This document shows, one piece after another, positions 8,832 through 18,203 of a DNA stretch of 64,000 nt. The position numbers were made by a program, and so were the translations under genes. Numbering within the stretch: the stretch's first letter is position 1; each line of letters begins with the position of its first letter. The DNA is from Pedobacter sp. Leaf216 (lineage in GTDB: Bacteria; Bacteroidota; Bacteroidia; Sphingobacteriales; Sphingobacteriaceae). The notes under the pieces were generated by a model. That model was not told where the DNA came from. It did no database searches and worked only from the letters and a program-made list of their open reading frames with translations. The stretch covers positions 145,588 to 209,587 of the forward strand of contig NZ_LMKM01000012.1 of assembly GCF_001421515.1 (NCBI RefSeq), in the 5' to 3' direction.

Positions 8832-8863
8832 AAAAAGCCGACATTACATTTAGTAACGCCGGC
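8832..8863 (-). terminator. Hairpin terminator with no adjacent gene end
   Basis: On the minus strand GCCGGCGTTAC pairs with GTAATGTCGGC (11 bp including G-U pairs) around a 5-nt loop and is followed by TTTTTATT. It lies about 250 bp beyond the GH20 stop codon, so either the GH20 mRNA has a long 3' UTR or a separate short transcript ends here. Confidence 0.65.
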
Positions 8864-9114
8864 GCTGCAAAAAACTACTTCAAAGAAGTGGTAAAATTTT
8901 TGTAAAGAATTTAGTTACTAAAACAGATTGCCACTTGATAAACAACAAAACTTAAATAAGCAACGTATAATTGAAGTTATTACTTTTACAAAAAGCTATT
9001 TGATCAATTACCGCACAAACGTTTGATTAATTTTGCATTCCGAAGCATAACGCATGTATAAGCAATACTTATATAATGATCACGTTGGCTTGTTATTGAT
9101 TTTACAGCATCCGT
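8864..9114. other. Intergenic stretch downstream of the GH20 gene
   Basis: No protein-coding frame is convincing here. The stretch contains a CAAACGTTTG palindrome at 9016-9025, a TATAAG-CAATA-CTTATA inverted repeat at 9057-9073 and a small ACTTC/GAAGT hairpin at about 8877-8890. The combination of a possible operator and a distal terminator on the same strand would fit a short non-coding RNA, but no clear promoter was found. Confidence 0.4.
9016..9025. promoter_or_regulatory. LacI-type palindrome CAAACGTTTG (downstream of GH20)
   Basis: The perfect 10-bp palindrome CAAACGTTTG has the AACGTT core typical of LacI-family operators. The extended context GCACAAACGTTTGAT matches a second site at 11577 on the other side of the GH20 gene. 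Confidence 0.4.
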
Positions 9115-11454
9115 TTATTTTAGTACCGAAATTTCTTCATCAGACAATACCTTATTCCAAATTTGCAGTTCATCTAACTTTCCTTTAAATCCACCGATAG
9201 TGTGCAAAGGAAAAAACAGTGTTTCAGATTTACGCATTTTTGTTTTGTCTTTATCTGTAAACTCGATCCAGTTATCGTACAATTTCTTTTGCAGCTTACC
9301 ATTTACATAAAGGCTGGTACCCTTATTCGTACCTGTTATCACTACATGCGTCCAGTTATTTTCTGGCAAGCGATATCCAAAATCAATATTATAACCTTCT
9401 CTCGAAAAACCCAGATTACCCGTACCCGCCTGTTTTAGTTTTACCACGGCGTTAGGAGATTTAAACAGTATCGCATTATCTGCATTGTTACTAGCAGGGT
9501 TTACCCAAAATGAAACTGTGTAATTGTATCCAATTTCGGCATAAGGCAATTCGGCCAAACTATTTTCACCTGAAAATGCTAAGGCTTTTTTTAAATATCC
9601 TGGGGTGTATAGTGTATTTTGAAGTTTAACCTGATTATTCTTTTCATCAAAACTATAATGTGCTGTAAATGGTGCTTCCTTTTTGGATAACTTTCCACTA
9701 ATATTTAGCGATGGTCCTTCTCCTATTTGTTTACTCAAAACGCTAAAATCATCGAATGTTAAAGGCGTATTGCTGCCACCCCACATTTTTTGCGCCAGTA
9801 CCTGCATCGCCGGAAACACCCTATCGTGCACATCCTTTTCGGTAATGCCATTGCCTGCAATATCATTCCATACGGCGAAAGATCCTCCTAATATGGTAGG
9901 ATCACCGGCAGGAAACTGAACATCACCGATCATAGAGGGAGTCCACTTACTGTAAAGGTTTTTTATATTCAGGTAATCGAAATAATAGCCCGCAGCGGGC
10001 ACAATATAAAGCCATCCATCTGGCGTACTGATCTGTTTGTAGCCCAGTTTTTTCATCTCAACAGGATTTGCATATCCGTTGTACCAGGTATTCATCACTA
10101 CATTTTCTATTTTAACAGGGGTAATGCCCTTGGCATGTGTTAATGCGCCCCAAAGCCTTACCTCTTTTCCAAAACCTTCAACATACCTGATCATATGATC
10201 GGTAAAAGCCCTAAAAACTTCTGCATCTTTTTTGGCGTATTCATCCGTGCCAATATGAACCGCTTTACCCATAAACACGGGGTTGCTTCCTGAAATGTAT
10301 TCTTTAAACACATTTTCCATAAAAGTATAGGTTAATGGGTTATGGAGATCGAGGTGATCCATACCATATGCCTTACTACCAATTTCGGGAACCACTTTGG
10401 TAAAAGCCAGTGCATGGGCCGGGGCATCAATTTCAGGGATGATACGCACGGCATAATCATTTGCCAGCTGTTGCAAGGCGATAGATTCTTTTTTGGTATA
10501 AGAACCATCTTTTGCCGTTAAGCCAGGGTAGCTTGTATTTTCTAAACGGAAAGCAGAGTAGGTTTCAGACCAGTTATCGTTGAAATATTTTTTAAAACCG
10601 TTATCATTTAAATGAATCTGAAAATCGTTCAGTTTATAGTAAGACATAAATTTCACATAATCCCTCAAAAATTGGAGGCTAAAAAATTTACGGCCAACAT
10701 CGAGTACAAAGCCGCGGACTTTAAACTCAGGGTAATCTCTGGCCAGGCCTTTTGGAATACTATTTTTCTGTTCCAGTAATTGCAACAAAGTTCTCGTTCC
10801 CCAAAATAATCCCTGGTATTTTTCGGCACTAATGGTTACATGCTCGTCAATATTAAAGTAATAACCCTCCTCTCCAATGCTTTTATCATTGGTATTTAAG
10901 GTTAAGAAAACGTCTCCTTTTTTAGGTTTTCCTTTTACAATCAACAGCATAAAACCCAGCTGATCTTTCAATTCCTGTTTTAAAATCCCGGCAGCATTTT
11001 TCAACGCTGATTCATCATTTGCATTTAAAACTATCCTGCTGGTTTTTGTGAGTATGAAATTACCTTTATCTCCATGCCATTCGCGTAAAGCCGGAATAAC
11101 GAAGGGTTGTGGATTAACACCAGTGTCGGCATATTTTCCGGGAACAGTAATTTCTTTTGAAACATCGTACTTTATCGAATCAGTTGTTTGATTAATCAAT
11201 TGAAAGTAGAGTTTCACTTTTGTTGCAACCAGTGGTGTGGTAATTTTGCCTGATGGATTTATAATGGGCTCGTGGTTGCTTCCTTTAAATACGAGGGAAT
11301 ATCCTCTCGGACTTTCAGGAAAGACGATTTTCTGGTCGCCTGCTTTTATTTCTTTTACATCAGCTACCGATTTTACAATTGTACTATCGGTTTGACCGAA
11401 TAAAAACCCCGTGGTAATGATGATTAAACCAACGGTAATTAGCATATTTTTCAT
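9115..11454 (-). CDS. GH20 beta-N-acetylhexosaminidase with C-terminal LamG-like domain
   Basis: The 779-residue protein starts with a signal peptide (cleavage near Gly20-Gln21). It has a GH20 N-terminal domain at about 115-235 and the (beta/alpha)8 catalytic domain at about 240-575. The catalytic Asp-Glu pair is seen in HIGTDEY (Asp404, Glu405); in this family the Glu is the acid and the Asp positions the substrate 2-acetamido group. Residues of about 605-775 form a concanavalin/LamG-like fold that probably binds glycan. It would remove terminal GlcNAc or GalNAc outside the cytoplasm. The SusD and SusC genes of the same strand lie upstream, but a strong terminator and a LacI-type palindrome separate them, so GH20 may have its own promoter. 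Confidence 0.92.
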   Translation of the reverse strand: MKNMLITVGLIIITTGFLFGQTDSTIVKSVADVKEIKAGDQKIVFPESPRGYSLVFKGSNHEPIINPSGKITTPLVATKVKLYFQLINQTTDSIKYDVSKEITVPGKYADTGVNPQPFVIPALREWHGDKGNFILTKTSRIVLNANDESALKNAAGILKQELKDQLGFMLLIVKGKPKKGDVFLTLNTNDKSIGEEGYYFNIDEHVTISAEKYQGLFWGTRTLLQLLEQKNSIPKGLARDYPEFKVRGFVLDVGRKFFSLQFLRDYVKFMSYYKLNDFQIHLNDNGFKKYFNDNWSETYSAFRLENTSYPGLTAKDGSYTKKESIALQQLANDYAVRIIPEIDAPAHALAFTKVVPEIGSKAYGMDHLDLHNPLTYTFMENVFKEYISGSNPVFMGKAVHIGTDEYAKKDAEVFRAFTDHMIRYVEGFGKEVRLWGALTHAKGITPVKIENVVMNTWYNGYANPVEMKKLGYKQISTPDGWLYIVPAAGYYFDYLNIKNLYSKWTPSMIGDVQFPAGDPTILGGSFAVWNDIAGNGITEKDVHDRVFPAMQVLAQKMWGGSNTPLTFDDFSVLSKQIGEGPSLNISGKLSKKEAPFTAHYSFDEKNNQVKLQNTLYTPGYLKKALAFSGENSLAELPYAEIGYNYTVSFWVNPASNNADNAILFKSPNAVVKLKQAGTGNLGFSREGYNIDFGYRLPENNWTHVVITGTNKGTSLYVNGKLQKKLYDNWIEFTDKDKTKMRKSETLFFPLHTIGGFKGKLDELQIWNKVLSDEEISVLK

Positions 11455-11576
11455 GTAGTGAATTGTATTTGGCGTTTAGTGGTAATTTCCCTTTGCTGAA
11501 GCCTTGACATTACAAACAGGCCCATTTAGTTTAAAGATATATTAAACTTTTTCCATATGCTTAAGCAAGTATTGCG

Positions 11577-11586
11577 CAAACGTTTG
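11577..11586. promoter_or_regulatory. LacI-type palindrome CAAACGTTTG upstream of GH20
   Basis: The palindrome lies 123 bp upstream of the GH20 start in context GCGCAAACGTTTGAT, close to the general LacI/PurR-type consensus. Its twin lies at 9016-9025. The regulator is not identifiable; the LacI gene at 35773 is associated with a differently shaped operator. Confidence 0.45.
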
Positions 11587-11644
11587 ATGCCATGCTCATG
11601 CGAAGTATTAAATGCATTGAAACGCCATTCAAATACCCAAAAAT

Positions 11645-11677
11645 AAAAAAGCCGACACTGCGCAATGCAATGTCGGC
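11645..11677 (-). terminator. Terminator after the SusD-like gene of the GH20 locus
   Basis: On the minus strand GCCGACATTGCATTGCGCAG folds back on TGTCGGC, a GC-rich stem followed by TTTTTTATTTTT. It lies 25 bp beyond the SusD stop and separates susCD from GH20 transcription. Confidence 0.85.
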
Positions 11678-11701
11678 CAGTATAAAAACCGTGAAGCCTT
11701 G

Positions 11702-13282
11702 TTATTTATCCCACCAAACTTTTCCTACCAACTTATCGCCACCAGGTACGGCGGCTGATGCAGCTTTATAATTTACTGCATTGGTAACGCCTTCAAAAAG
11801 CGGATAAGGAAAACGGCGTGGAATTGTTCCATTGGTTGCGTTACCACTATAAATTACTGGAGTTAAAACAGGCATGCCTGTTCTCCGCCAGTTAGACCAT
11901 GTTTCGTAAAAATCTAACATGGTAATGGTATGTGCCCAATATTGGGTAGCAATCATATCCAAACCATTTGCCGGTACATAAGGATGTGCCACCAGATATG
12001 CAGCAGCATCAGTAGCATTAACAGTCATTGATGGGTCGTACTGCGATAAATACGTCATTGCCGAAGTTACGCCTGCATTGTAATGTGTAGCTGCGCTACC
12101 ACCAATATTGTAACGCTGTGCAGCCTCTGCCCAAAGCAGCTCTGTTTCTGCATAAGTTAAAATAAAGGTATTACCATCCTTTTTCAACATACCGGGATTG
12201 GGTGAGGAATAATCGGTAAAATCTGTATAAGAAGGATCCTGACGTACATCCCTGGCTGCAATACCGCTTAAATCTTTACCGTTTGGCATGCCCTTTTGTA
12301 CTGCAGCAGTTGTAATGAAAGCAGGATTTTGATCCTTAGTTCCATCGGTTAGATATAGCTTGGTTACAGCAACCTTACCTAGACGCGGGTCGTTATTGGT
12401 TTTTAAATAATTGATAAAGGTGCTGCTCCAGCGGGTATAAAAATTCTCTTGACCACCATCTCCCAAAAGCACCTGCGAATTTCTGTTTTTAGTTACACGG
12501 TCACCATTGGCATCATGTTTAAAAAATGCATTATCAGCGTCGCTGGTCATGGTTTTGCCTACCGCTTTGTTAATATAGTTTTGTGCCAATGTTGCATCGG
12601 CTTTGGTTAGCCTCATGGCCATACGCAACATCAAACTATTGCCAAAGCGTTTCCATTTGGCAATGTCACCAGCGAAAATAAGGTCGCCTGTAACTTTATC
12701 ACCGCTTGCATTTAATGCTATGCTGGCTTCATCAACCTCTTTTAACAGATCGGCATATATAGCCTGTTGTGCGTCATATTTAGGATACAAATTTGCGGTG
12801 TAATAACCTCTACCTGCATCAAAATAAGGTATATCGCCATATAAATCGGTTAATCTTTCAAAAATGAGTGCTTTCCAGATTCTACCCATTTGGTAAACGT
12901 TGTTATATTGAGGCTTTCCTTTGGTAAATTCAACCAGATCGGCAGCATATTTAACCTGATCGGGATAAGCTTTTTCCCAATAAGCCGCGGTGTAACCTTC
13001 GTTAAGCAAGTATTTATCTCCTGCCCAATAACTAATAACAGACGACATGCCCTGCATCATCGTAGAAGCATAAATTAAGTTGCCCCTCCAGGTTTCGTAA
13101 GCAAAATCGATGCTTCCTGTATAATTTAACTGAGCCGTAGATAATAGGAAGTTTGGATTATATTGCTCCTGACTGATAGCTGTTGGATCTGTATTAATTT
13201 TTTCAAAGTCTTTTGTACAACCAGTTATCATGGCTAATCCAGATAATAAAAGTGGTACGTATAATTTTATGATCGTTTTCAT
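11702..13282 (-). CDS. SusD/RagB-family outer membrane lipoprotein (GH20 locus)
   Basis: I chose the ATG at 13282 because it gives a lipoprotein signal ending in the lipobox GC (MKTIIKLYVPLLLSGLAMIT then Gly-Cys) and lies 19 bp after the SusC stop; the upstream ATG would add 11 residues without a signal. The mature part has the SusD-like_2 features: an N-terminal helical TPR scaffold, and the conserved segment TYAETELLWAEAAQRY at about two thirds of the length. SusD proteins form the lid over the SusC transporter and bind the glycan at the cell surface. The substrate is probably an N-acetylhexosamine-containing oligosaccharide, judged only from the neighbouring GH20 gene. Confidence 0.92.
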   Translation of the reverse strand: MKTIIKLYVPLLLSGLAMITGCTKDFEKINTDPTAISQEQYNPNFLLSTAQLNYTGSIDFAYETWRGNLIYASTMMQGMSSVISYWAGDKYLLNEGYTAAYWEKAYPDQVKYAADLVEFTKGKPQYNNVYQMGRIWKALIFERLTDLYGDIPYFDAGRGYYTANLYPKYDAQQAIYADLLKEVDEASIALNASGDKVTGDLIFAGDIAKWKRFGNSLMLRMAMRLTKADATLAQNYINKAVGKTMTSDADNAFFKHDANGDRVTKNRNSQVLLGDGGQENFYTRWSSTFINYLKTNNDPRLGKVAVTKLYLTDGTKDQNPAFITTAAVQKGMPNGKDLSGIAARDVRQDPSYTDFTDYSSPNPGMLKKDGNTFILTYAETELLWAEAAQRYNIGGSAATHYNAGVTSAMTYLSQYDPSMTVNATDAAAYLVAHPYVPANGLDMIATQYWAHTITMLDFYETWSNWRRTGMPVLTPVIYSGNATNGTIPRRFPYPLFEGVTNAVNYKAASAAVPGGDKLVGKVWWDK

Positions 13283-13301
13283 TTCAATTTTTTTTAAAGG
13301 A

Positions 13302-16300
13302 TTATAACTTAACACTTAAATTTAAACCGTAGGTACGTACTGGTGGCACACCACCTAACTCCATACCAGGAATGGTTGCATTATAGCTCGATTCGGGATC
13401 AATGTTGTCTGTTTTCTTCATCAGAATGAATAAGTTACGACCAACAAAGCTTACGTTTAAACCTTTAATTTTATTATTGAACATTTTTGCAGGAAAATTA
13501 TAGCCTAAAATCACCTGTCTGAACTTTATAAAGCTCGCATCCTGCACAAACTGTTTTGATACGTTATTAGCAAAATTGGTGTAATAAGTTGCCGCATTTG
13601 GTTTGGTAGGGTCAGCAGCAGCGGCAGCATCCAATGCATCACGGTTTTCGAGTGTTGACTGATGCAAACCAAACACATAACCATAATAATCAGTAGCTGA
13701 GAAAATTTTGCCACCCCATTTACCGTCGATTAAGAATGAAAGATTAATTCCTTTGTAAGTAAATTCGTTATTCCATCCGGCAGTCCATTTATTGTATGCC
13801 GAACCATAAGGTTTCAATTCTCCTCTTTCCGGAATCCCGTCGGCACCTTTAACAATATTGCCATTTGCATCATACTTATAATCGTAAGCCATAACCTGCG
13901 CAATAGCCAATCCTTCTAAATTTTGCAAAAAGCCTACATTACTTCTTGAGGTTGCTAATGGTTGCGAGGCGGTACCAGGTGCAAGGGTTAATACTTTATT
14001 ATCATTGTATGAACCGTTTATGCTTGATGTCCAGTTAAAATCCTTATTCTTTAAAACAACTCCAGATACCAAGCCTTCTATCCCTTTGTTTTGCAAACGG
14101 CCAATATTTAAAATGGCAGCGTTATAACCTGTTGTGGTAGAAGCAGGAACAGCCAGGATTTCATCTTTCGATTTTTTATTGTACCAGGTTAAATCGAAGC
14201 TCAAACGATCGCCAAAGAACTTCATCTCCGTACCAATCTCTAATTCTGTAGCACTTGACGCTTTTAACGTAGCATTTGGAATTGCTGGATTAACAATATT
14301 ACCCAATGAGCTTCCATTAACGGTTTCGCTACGTAAATTATAGTATAGTTGGGTTTGGAACGGATCTGTAGCCTGTCCAACCATTGCATAACCTGCCCTA
14401 AGTTTACCAAAACTTAAAAAAGATGGTTTCCATAACTCTGAGAAAACAAATGAACCGCTTACAGAGGGATAGATGCTATTGAGTTTATTATCTTTCCCTG
14501 GGGTTGCCAGTGTAGAAAACCAGTCATTGCGTAAACTTCCTGTTAAATATAAAATATCCTTATAGGCTAATTCCAAAGTACCATATACCGATTGAGTTTC
14601 TTGATCTGTTTGATAAATACCAACAGCTTTACCGCCGGTATTGGCTAAATTATACACGCCAAAAATCTGGAACGAACCACCTGTATTTGTGGTTCCGGCC
14701 CCTTTGGTACGACGATAACTGGCACCAAAATTCGGTGTGATTGAAAAATCATCAATTTTAAAAGATTTACCAATTAATGCATCAACGTTAAGGTCAGAAA
14801 ATTTACTGATCTGCTCTGTATACCCCCCATCAGCATCGTAAGCTGTACCTGAAGGAGTAATACCTAAATAATTATCGTTGTACGAGTCTCTACCCGCACG
14901 TAATTGTAAAAACAGTCCGTTATCGAAAGTATATTTTGCGTTGATAGAACTCAATAAACGCTCTCTTTTGGTATTGTGGATAAAATTGTAAGCGGCAAAC
15001 CAAGGGTTAGTAGCATAGGTATTGCCAGTGTTATACGAAAGCTCAGATCCATCGGGTTTTGTACCCGGCTTAAGTGTTTCAATATTTACGCTGGTTGGTA
15101 AAAACGCTGCGTTGTAATTGGCATTACCTGCACCATCTGAAACCATAGGGCGGTTATTTGCTTGTTCTAAAATGTAGTTGAAGCGTGCATCAATTACCAA
15201 ATTTTTAATGGGATCGAAAGTACCTGATAGGGTAAAGTTTTGTCTGTTTAAGCCAGAGTTTGGCACAACAGAACGGTTAGTTAAATCACTTGCCGATAGG
15301 CGCATTACGCCACCGGTAAATGATTTGTTTAATGCCAGGGTATTGGTAAAGGTTCCCCCTGTTCTATAAAAATCCTCAATATTATTTTCCTGGGCCGAAT
15401 AAGGTCTGCTCACCCCATCAAACTGAACTACGTTTGATCCATCTAATTTTGCTCCCCAGCTCGAACCGCCTACCTGGGCGGCTGCGGTTGCATCAGCAGG
15501 TTTTACCCCATTGGCACCCTGGCCGTAAACATATTGCCAATTGGTTCTATCCATTACCTGTTCGGCTACATAGTTACTGCTAAATTCGATGCTGTTCCCT
15601 TTTCCACTTTTGGTGGTTATTAAAATTACCCCAGCTTTTGCTCTGTTGCCATATAAAGCTGAAGCGGCAGCACCTTTTAAAACGGAAATGCTTTCAATAT
15701 CATCGGGATTTAAATTGCTAATCGCATCGCCCAGATCGGGAGCGTTATCGTATTGACCGCCGTTGTTTCCAATACCTATTGTACTTCCAAAACCAACAGG
15801 GGCACTTTCCATCGGAATACCATTTACCACATATAGTGGTTGTTTTGATGGGCCCATGCTCGATACCCCACGAATGGTAACGTTGGTTGCTGCACCGGCA
15901 CCGCCTGATGTGCCTGCAATATCCAAACCTGCTACCTTACCCACCAATGAGTTGGTAACGTTATTTTCGCGTGCCTGTGTTAAGGTTTCGCCACCAATTT
16001 GCGTAACTGAATAACCTAAAGCTCTTCTTTCTTTTTTGATGCCCAAAGCCGTAACCACTACATCGGTAAGCTGTTTGGTATCTTCTGAAAGCACTATATC
16101 GATACTGGTTTGAGCACCGATTGAAATTTCCTTTGTTTGAAAACCTGCAAATGAAACCACCAAAACCGCATTTTCTGGCGCATTTAAAGAAAATTTACCA
16201 TTTACATCTGTTGAGGTACCAATACCTGTTCCTTTTACCCGAACAGTTGCTCCGGGTAGTGCACCTCCAAGTGCATCTTTAACCGTTCCGCCGATTGGTA

Positions 16301-16670
16301 CTTCCTTATTTTTGCTAATTACAATTAAGCCACCTTCAGAGACAGAATATTTCAGGTTCGTTCTGTTTAAAATGGCTGCCAACACATCAGTAACCAAAGT
16401 ATTGGTAACAGTAATACTTACATCCTTATTAACAGGAACATAAGAAGAACTGTAAACAAAATGGTAACTGCTTTGCTGTTCAATAATCTGTAATACCCTG
16501 GCCAGTTTTGTTTTCTTAACATCTAAAGAAATTTTTTCCTGAGAAAAAACCGATGCCGAAACATTAAGACAGGTAATGAAAACCATAATACAGGTTAGTT
16601 TCATTAGCATAATGAATTTTAAGAGCGCTTTATATTTTGGGCGCCCTTGCAGTAAGTAATAATAAATCAT
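13302..16670 (-). CDS. SusC/RagA-family TonB-linked outer membrane transporter with STN domain (GH20 locus)
   Basis: The 1122-residue protein (start at 16670, opening on MIYYYLLQGRPKYKALLKFI before the signal segment; an ATG 51 bp upstream is less likely) has a signal peptide. An STN (secretin/TonB short N-terminal) domain follows at about residues 45-110, then a carboxypeptidase-regulatory-like domain at about 125-200, a plug with VTALGIKKERRALGYS as its TonB-box region, and a beta-barrel ending in an aromatic-poor LSVKL. The STN domain contacts the FecR anti-sigma factor and reports substrate binding, which matches the FecR and ECF sigma genes just upstream. It imports oligosaccharides with its SusD partner. 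Confidence 0.93.
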   Translation of the reverse strand: MIYYYLLQGRPKYKALLKFIMLMKLTCIMVFITCLNVSASVFSQEKISLDVKKTKLARVLQIIEQQSSYHFVYSSSYVPVNKDVSITVTNTLVTDVLAAILNRTNLKYSVSEGGLIVISKNKEVPIGGTVKDALGGALPGATVRVKGTGIGTSTDVNGKFSLNAPENAVLVVSFAGFQTKEISIGAQTSIDIVLSEDTKQLTDVVVTALGIKKERRALGYSVTQIGGETLTQARENNVTNSLVGKVAGLDIAGTSGGAGAATNVTIRGVSSMGPSKQPLYVVNGIPMESAPVGFGSTIGIGNNGGQYDNAPDLGDAISNLNPDDIESISVLKGAAASALYGNRAKAGVILITTKSGKGNSIEFSSNYVAEQVMDRTNWQYVYGQGANGVKPADATAAAQVGGSSWGAKLDGSNVVQFDGVSRPYSAQENNIEDFYRTGGTFTNTLALNKSFTGGVMRLSASDLTNRSVVPNSGLNRQNFTLSGTFDPIKNLVIDARFNYILEQANNRPMVSDGAGNANYNAAFLPTSVNIETLKPGTKPDGSELSYNTGNTYATNPWFAAYNFIHNTKRERLLSSINAKYTFDNGLFLQLRAGRDSYNDNYLGITPSGTAYDADGGYTEQISKFSDLNVDALIGKSFKIDDFSITPNFGASYRRTKGAGTTNTGGSFQIFGVYNLANTGGKAVGIYQTDQETQSVYGTLELAYKDILYLTGSLRNDWFSTLATPGKDNKLNSIYPSVSGSFVFSELWKPSFLSFGKLRAGYAMVGQATDPFQTQLYYNLRSETVNGSSLGNIVNPAIPNATLKASSATELEIGTEMKFFGDRLSFDLTWYNKKSKDEILAVPASTTTGYNAAILNIGRLQNKGIEGLVSGVVLKNKDFNWTSSINGSYNDNKVLTLAPGTASQPLATSRSNVGFLQNLEGLAIAQVMAYDYKYDANGNIVKGADGIPERGELKPYGSAYNKWTAGWNNEFTYKGINLSFLIDGKWGGKIFSATDYYGYVFGLHQSTLENRDALDAAAAADPTKPNAATYYTNFANNVSKQFVQDASFIKFRQVILGYNFPAKMFNNKIKGLNVSFVGRNLFILMKKTDNIDPESSYNATIPGMELGGVPPVRTYGLNLSVKL

Positions 16671-16757
16671 ATTTTTGTTTTTTTGGTTGCATAAGTTCTT
16701 GGCAGCAATCTGTTTGCGCATAAACTGCCATTAATTAATCAAAAGAGAAATATTTAA

Positions 16758-16786
16758 GGGCGGTGCTCCAACACCGTCCTTTTTTT
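16758..16786. terminator. GC-rich hairpin between FecR and SusC genes
   Basis: GGGCGGTG (16758-16765) pairs with CACCGTCC (16772-16779) with one mismatch. The T-run follows on the plus strand, opposite to the flanking genes; on the minus strand the hairpin is preceded by A residues and followed by only two T residues. It could stop antisense transcription, or could shape the fecR mRNA end, letting SusC be driven from its own sigma-dependent promoter. Confidence 0.45.
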
Positions 16787-16790
16787 CTTC

Positions 16791-17858
16791 CTATTTTGAG
16801 ATGATTACCTGTTTTCCCTTTATCTCATATTTAAAATTATTTTCAGTTGCTTTTAAGGCATTCAAAACCTGTTCAATAGTCTCATTTGTAATGGTTGCCG
16901 TAAAACGGTATTTTTCTATGGCGGGGTCTGTAAATTTGATTTCTACATTATACCATTTCTCTAAAACATTCTTAATTTCATCAAAATCCTGGTCGTAAAT
17001 CTCAATCCGGTTTTGCGTCCACGCGGTTTCTACAATCGTGCTATCCTTAATTTTAGTGTAATGATTAATGGTAATTTCGGGCTGGGGAGCAGTTGGCTTT
17101 ACCAGTTTGCTTTTTAATTGAGGAGCAACATTTTTATAAAAAGTAACTTTCTGACTTGGTTTAAGGGTAATGGTACCTCCATTTCCATTTACAGCTTCCA
17201 TTGTAATTAACCCACGGATTAAGGTTGCCTCTGAAGTAATTTCATCAGGATAGGCTTTTACATTAAAAGCCGTGCCCAGCACATTGATATTAAAATCAGT
17301 AGTATGCACTTTAAACGGCTTATTTTTATTGTGTGCAACATCGAAAAAAGCCTCTCCGGTTAAGGTTACTTCCCTGGTTTGATCGTTAAAACCTTTGTTA
17401 ACGGATAAAGAACTTTTCGCATTCAATAACACAGCGGTACCATCCTGAAGCCTGATTTTTTTGCGCTCGCCGTTTTTTGTAGTGAACGTATTCATCACCT
17501 GCGCAGCGTTTTTAACACTATTGTAATGATTATAGTTGTTATAAATAAGTACCGAACCAATAATGAAAATGATTGCCGCAGCAATTTTAAGCCATAAATA
17601 ACGGTTAATCTTTACAACCTTTCCTACCGGGAATACACTTTCTTTAAATGTTTCTACTTGTTTGTTTAACGGACGTTTGTTACCGCTCAATATCACATAC
17701 AGTTTTTTCGCCTCTGCAATTACCTCCGCCTGTTCTTGATGGGCATTAATATACTTCTCCCAATATCCAATGCAAAGCTTATCTGTTCCAGCGCAATATT
17801 GCTGGAAAGTGCTGTCGACTAAAAAGTCTTCTGCATTAAATTTACTTCTATCAACCAT
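16791..17858 (-). CDS. FecR-family anti-sigma factor
   Basis: The 355-residue protein has a cytoplasmic N-terminal anti-sigma segment (1-80), one membrane helix (about 88-107), a periplasmic FecR domain (about 122-215) and a C-terminal DUF4974/STN-like domain (about 285-354). It lies between the ECF sigma gene upstream and the STN-type SusC downstream, the standard transenvelope trio. When SusC binds its ligand, the STN domain signals to FecR, which then frees the sigma factor to transcribe the susCD genes. Confidence 0.94.
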   Translation of the reverse strand: MVDRSKFNAEDFLVDSTFQQYCAGTDKLCIGYWEKYINAHQEQAEVIAEAKKLYVILSGNKRPLNKQVETFKESVFPVGKVVKINRYLWLKIAAAIIFIIGSVLIYNNYNHYNSVKNAAQVMNTFTTKNGERKKIRLQDGTAVLLNAKSSLSVNKGFNDQTREVTLTGEAFFDVAHNKNKPFKVHTTDFNINVLGTAFNVKAYPDEITSEATLIRGLITMEAVNGNGGTITLKPSQKVTFYKNVAPQLKSKLVKPTAPQPEITINHYTKIKDSTIVETAWTQNRIEIYDQDFDEIKNVLEKWYNVEIKFTDPAIEKYRFTATITNETIEQVLNALKATENNFKYEIKGKQVIISK

Positions 17859-18203
17859 TATTGTTTGCCTTTTATATAGCAGTGCCTAAAAGCTTTACTT
17901 TTTCCTAAGGAAATTTTAACTTTTTTTTAACATTACCGAATATATGCATTGAATAGCGACAGAAGAAGGAAATTTAATTTGTAAAATCAAATTTAGACGG
18001 GTAAAAAAGAATTTTAACGGATAAAAGATCTGGTGATTTTTTCAATATAGGTTATGCCGTGATTTTTTTGGGCGTTTTAACACGCTATCCGCTGTATCTT
18101 TTGGTTATCCCTTCGCTTATTAAGCTTCAGGTATACCAAAAGGATGCCGCTGCTATCGTTAACGCAATTCAAGACCTTTTTTACTAAGCCTAGAAAAAAT
18201 GAT
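17859..18203. other. Intergenic region between sigma factor and FecR genes, with an inverted-repeat element
   Basis: No gene is seen in these 345 bp. The part nearer the sigma gene (about 18060-18190) is richer in G+C and holds an imperfect inverted repeat, TCTTTTGGTTAT at about 18098 against ATACCAAAAGGAT at about 18133. It resembles an interspersed repeat or a decayed sequence. The FecR promoter, possibly recognised by the adjacent sigma factor, should lie in the AT-rich part near 17880-17960. Confidence 0.4.
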
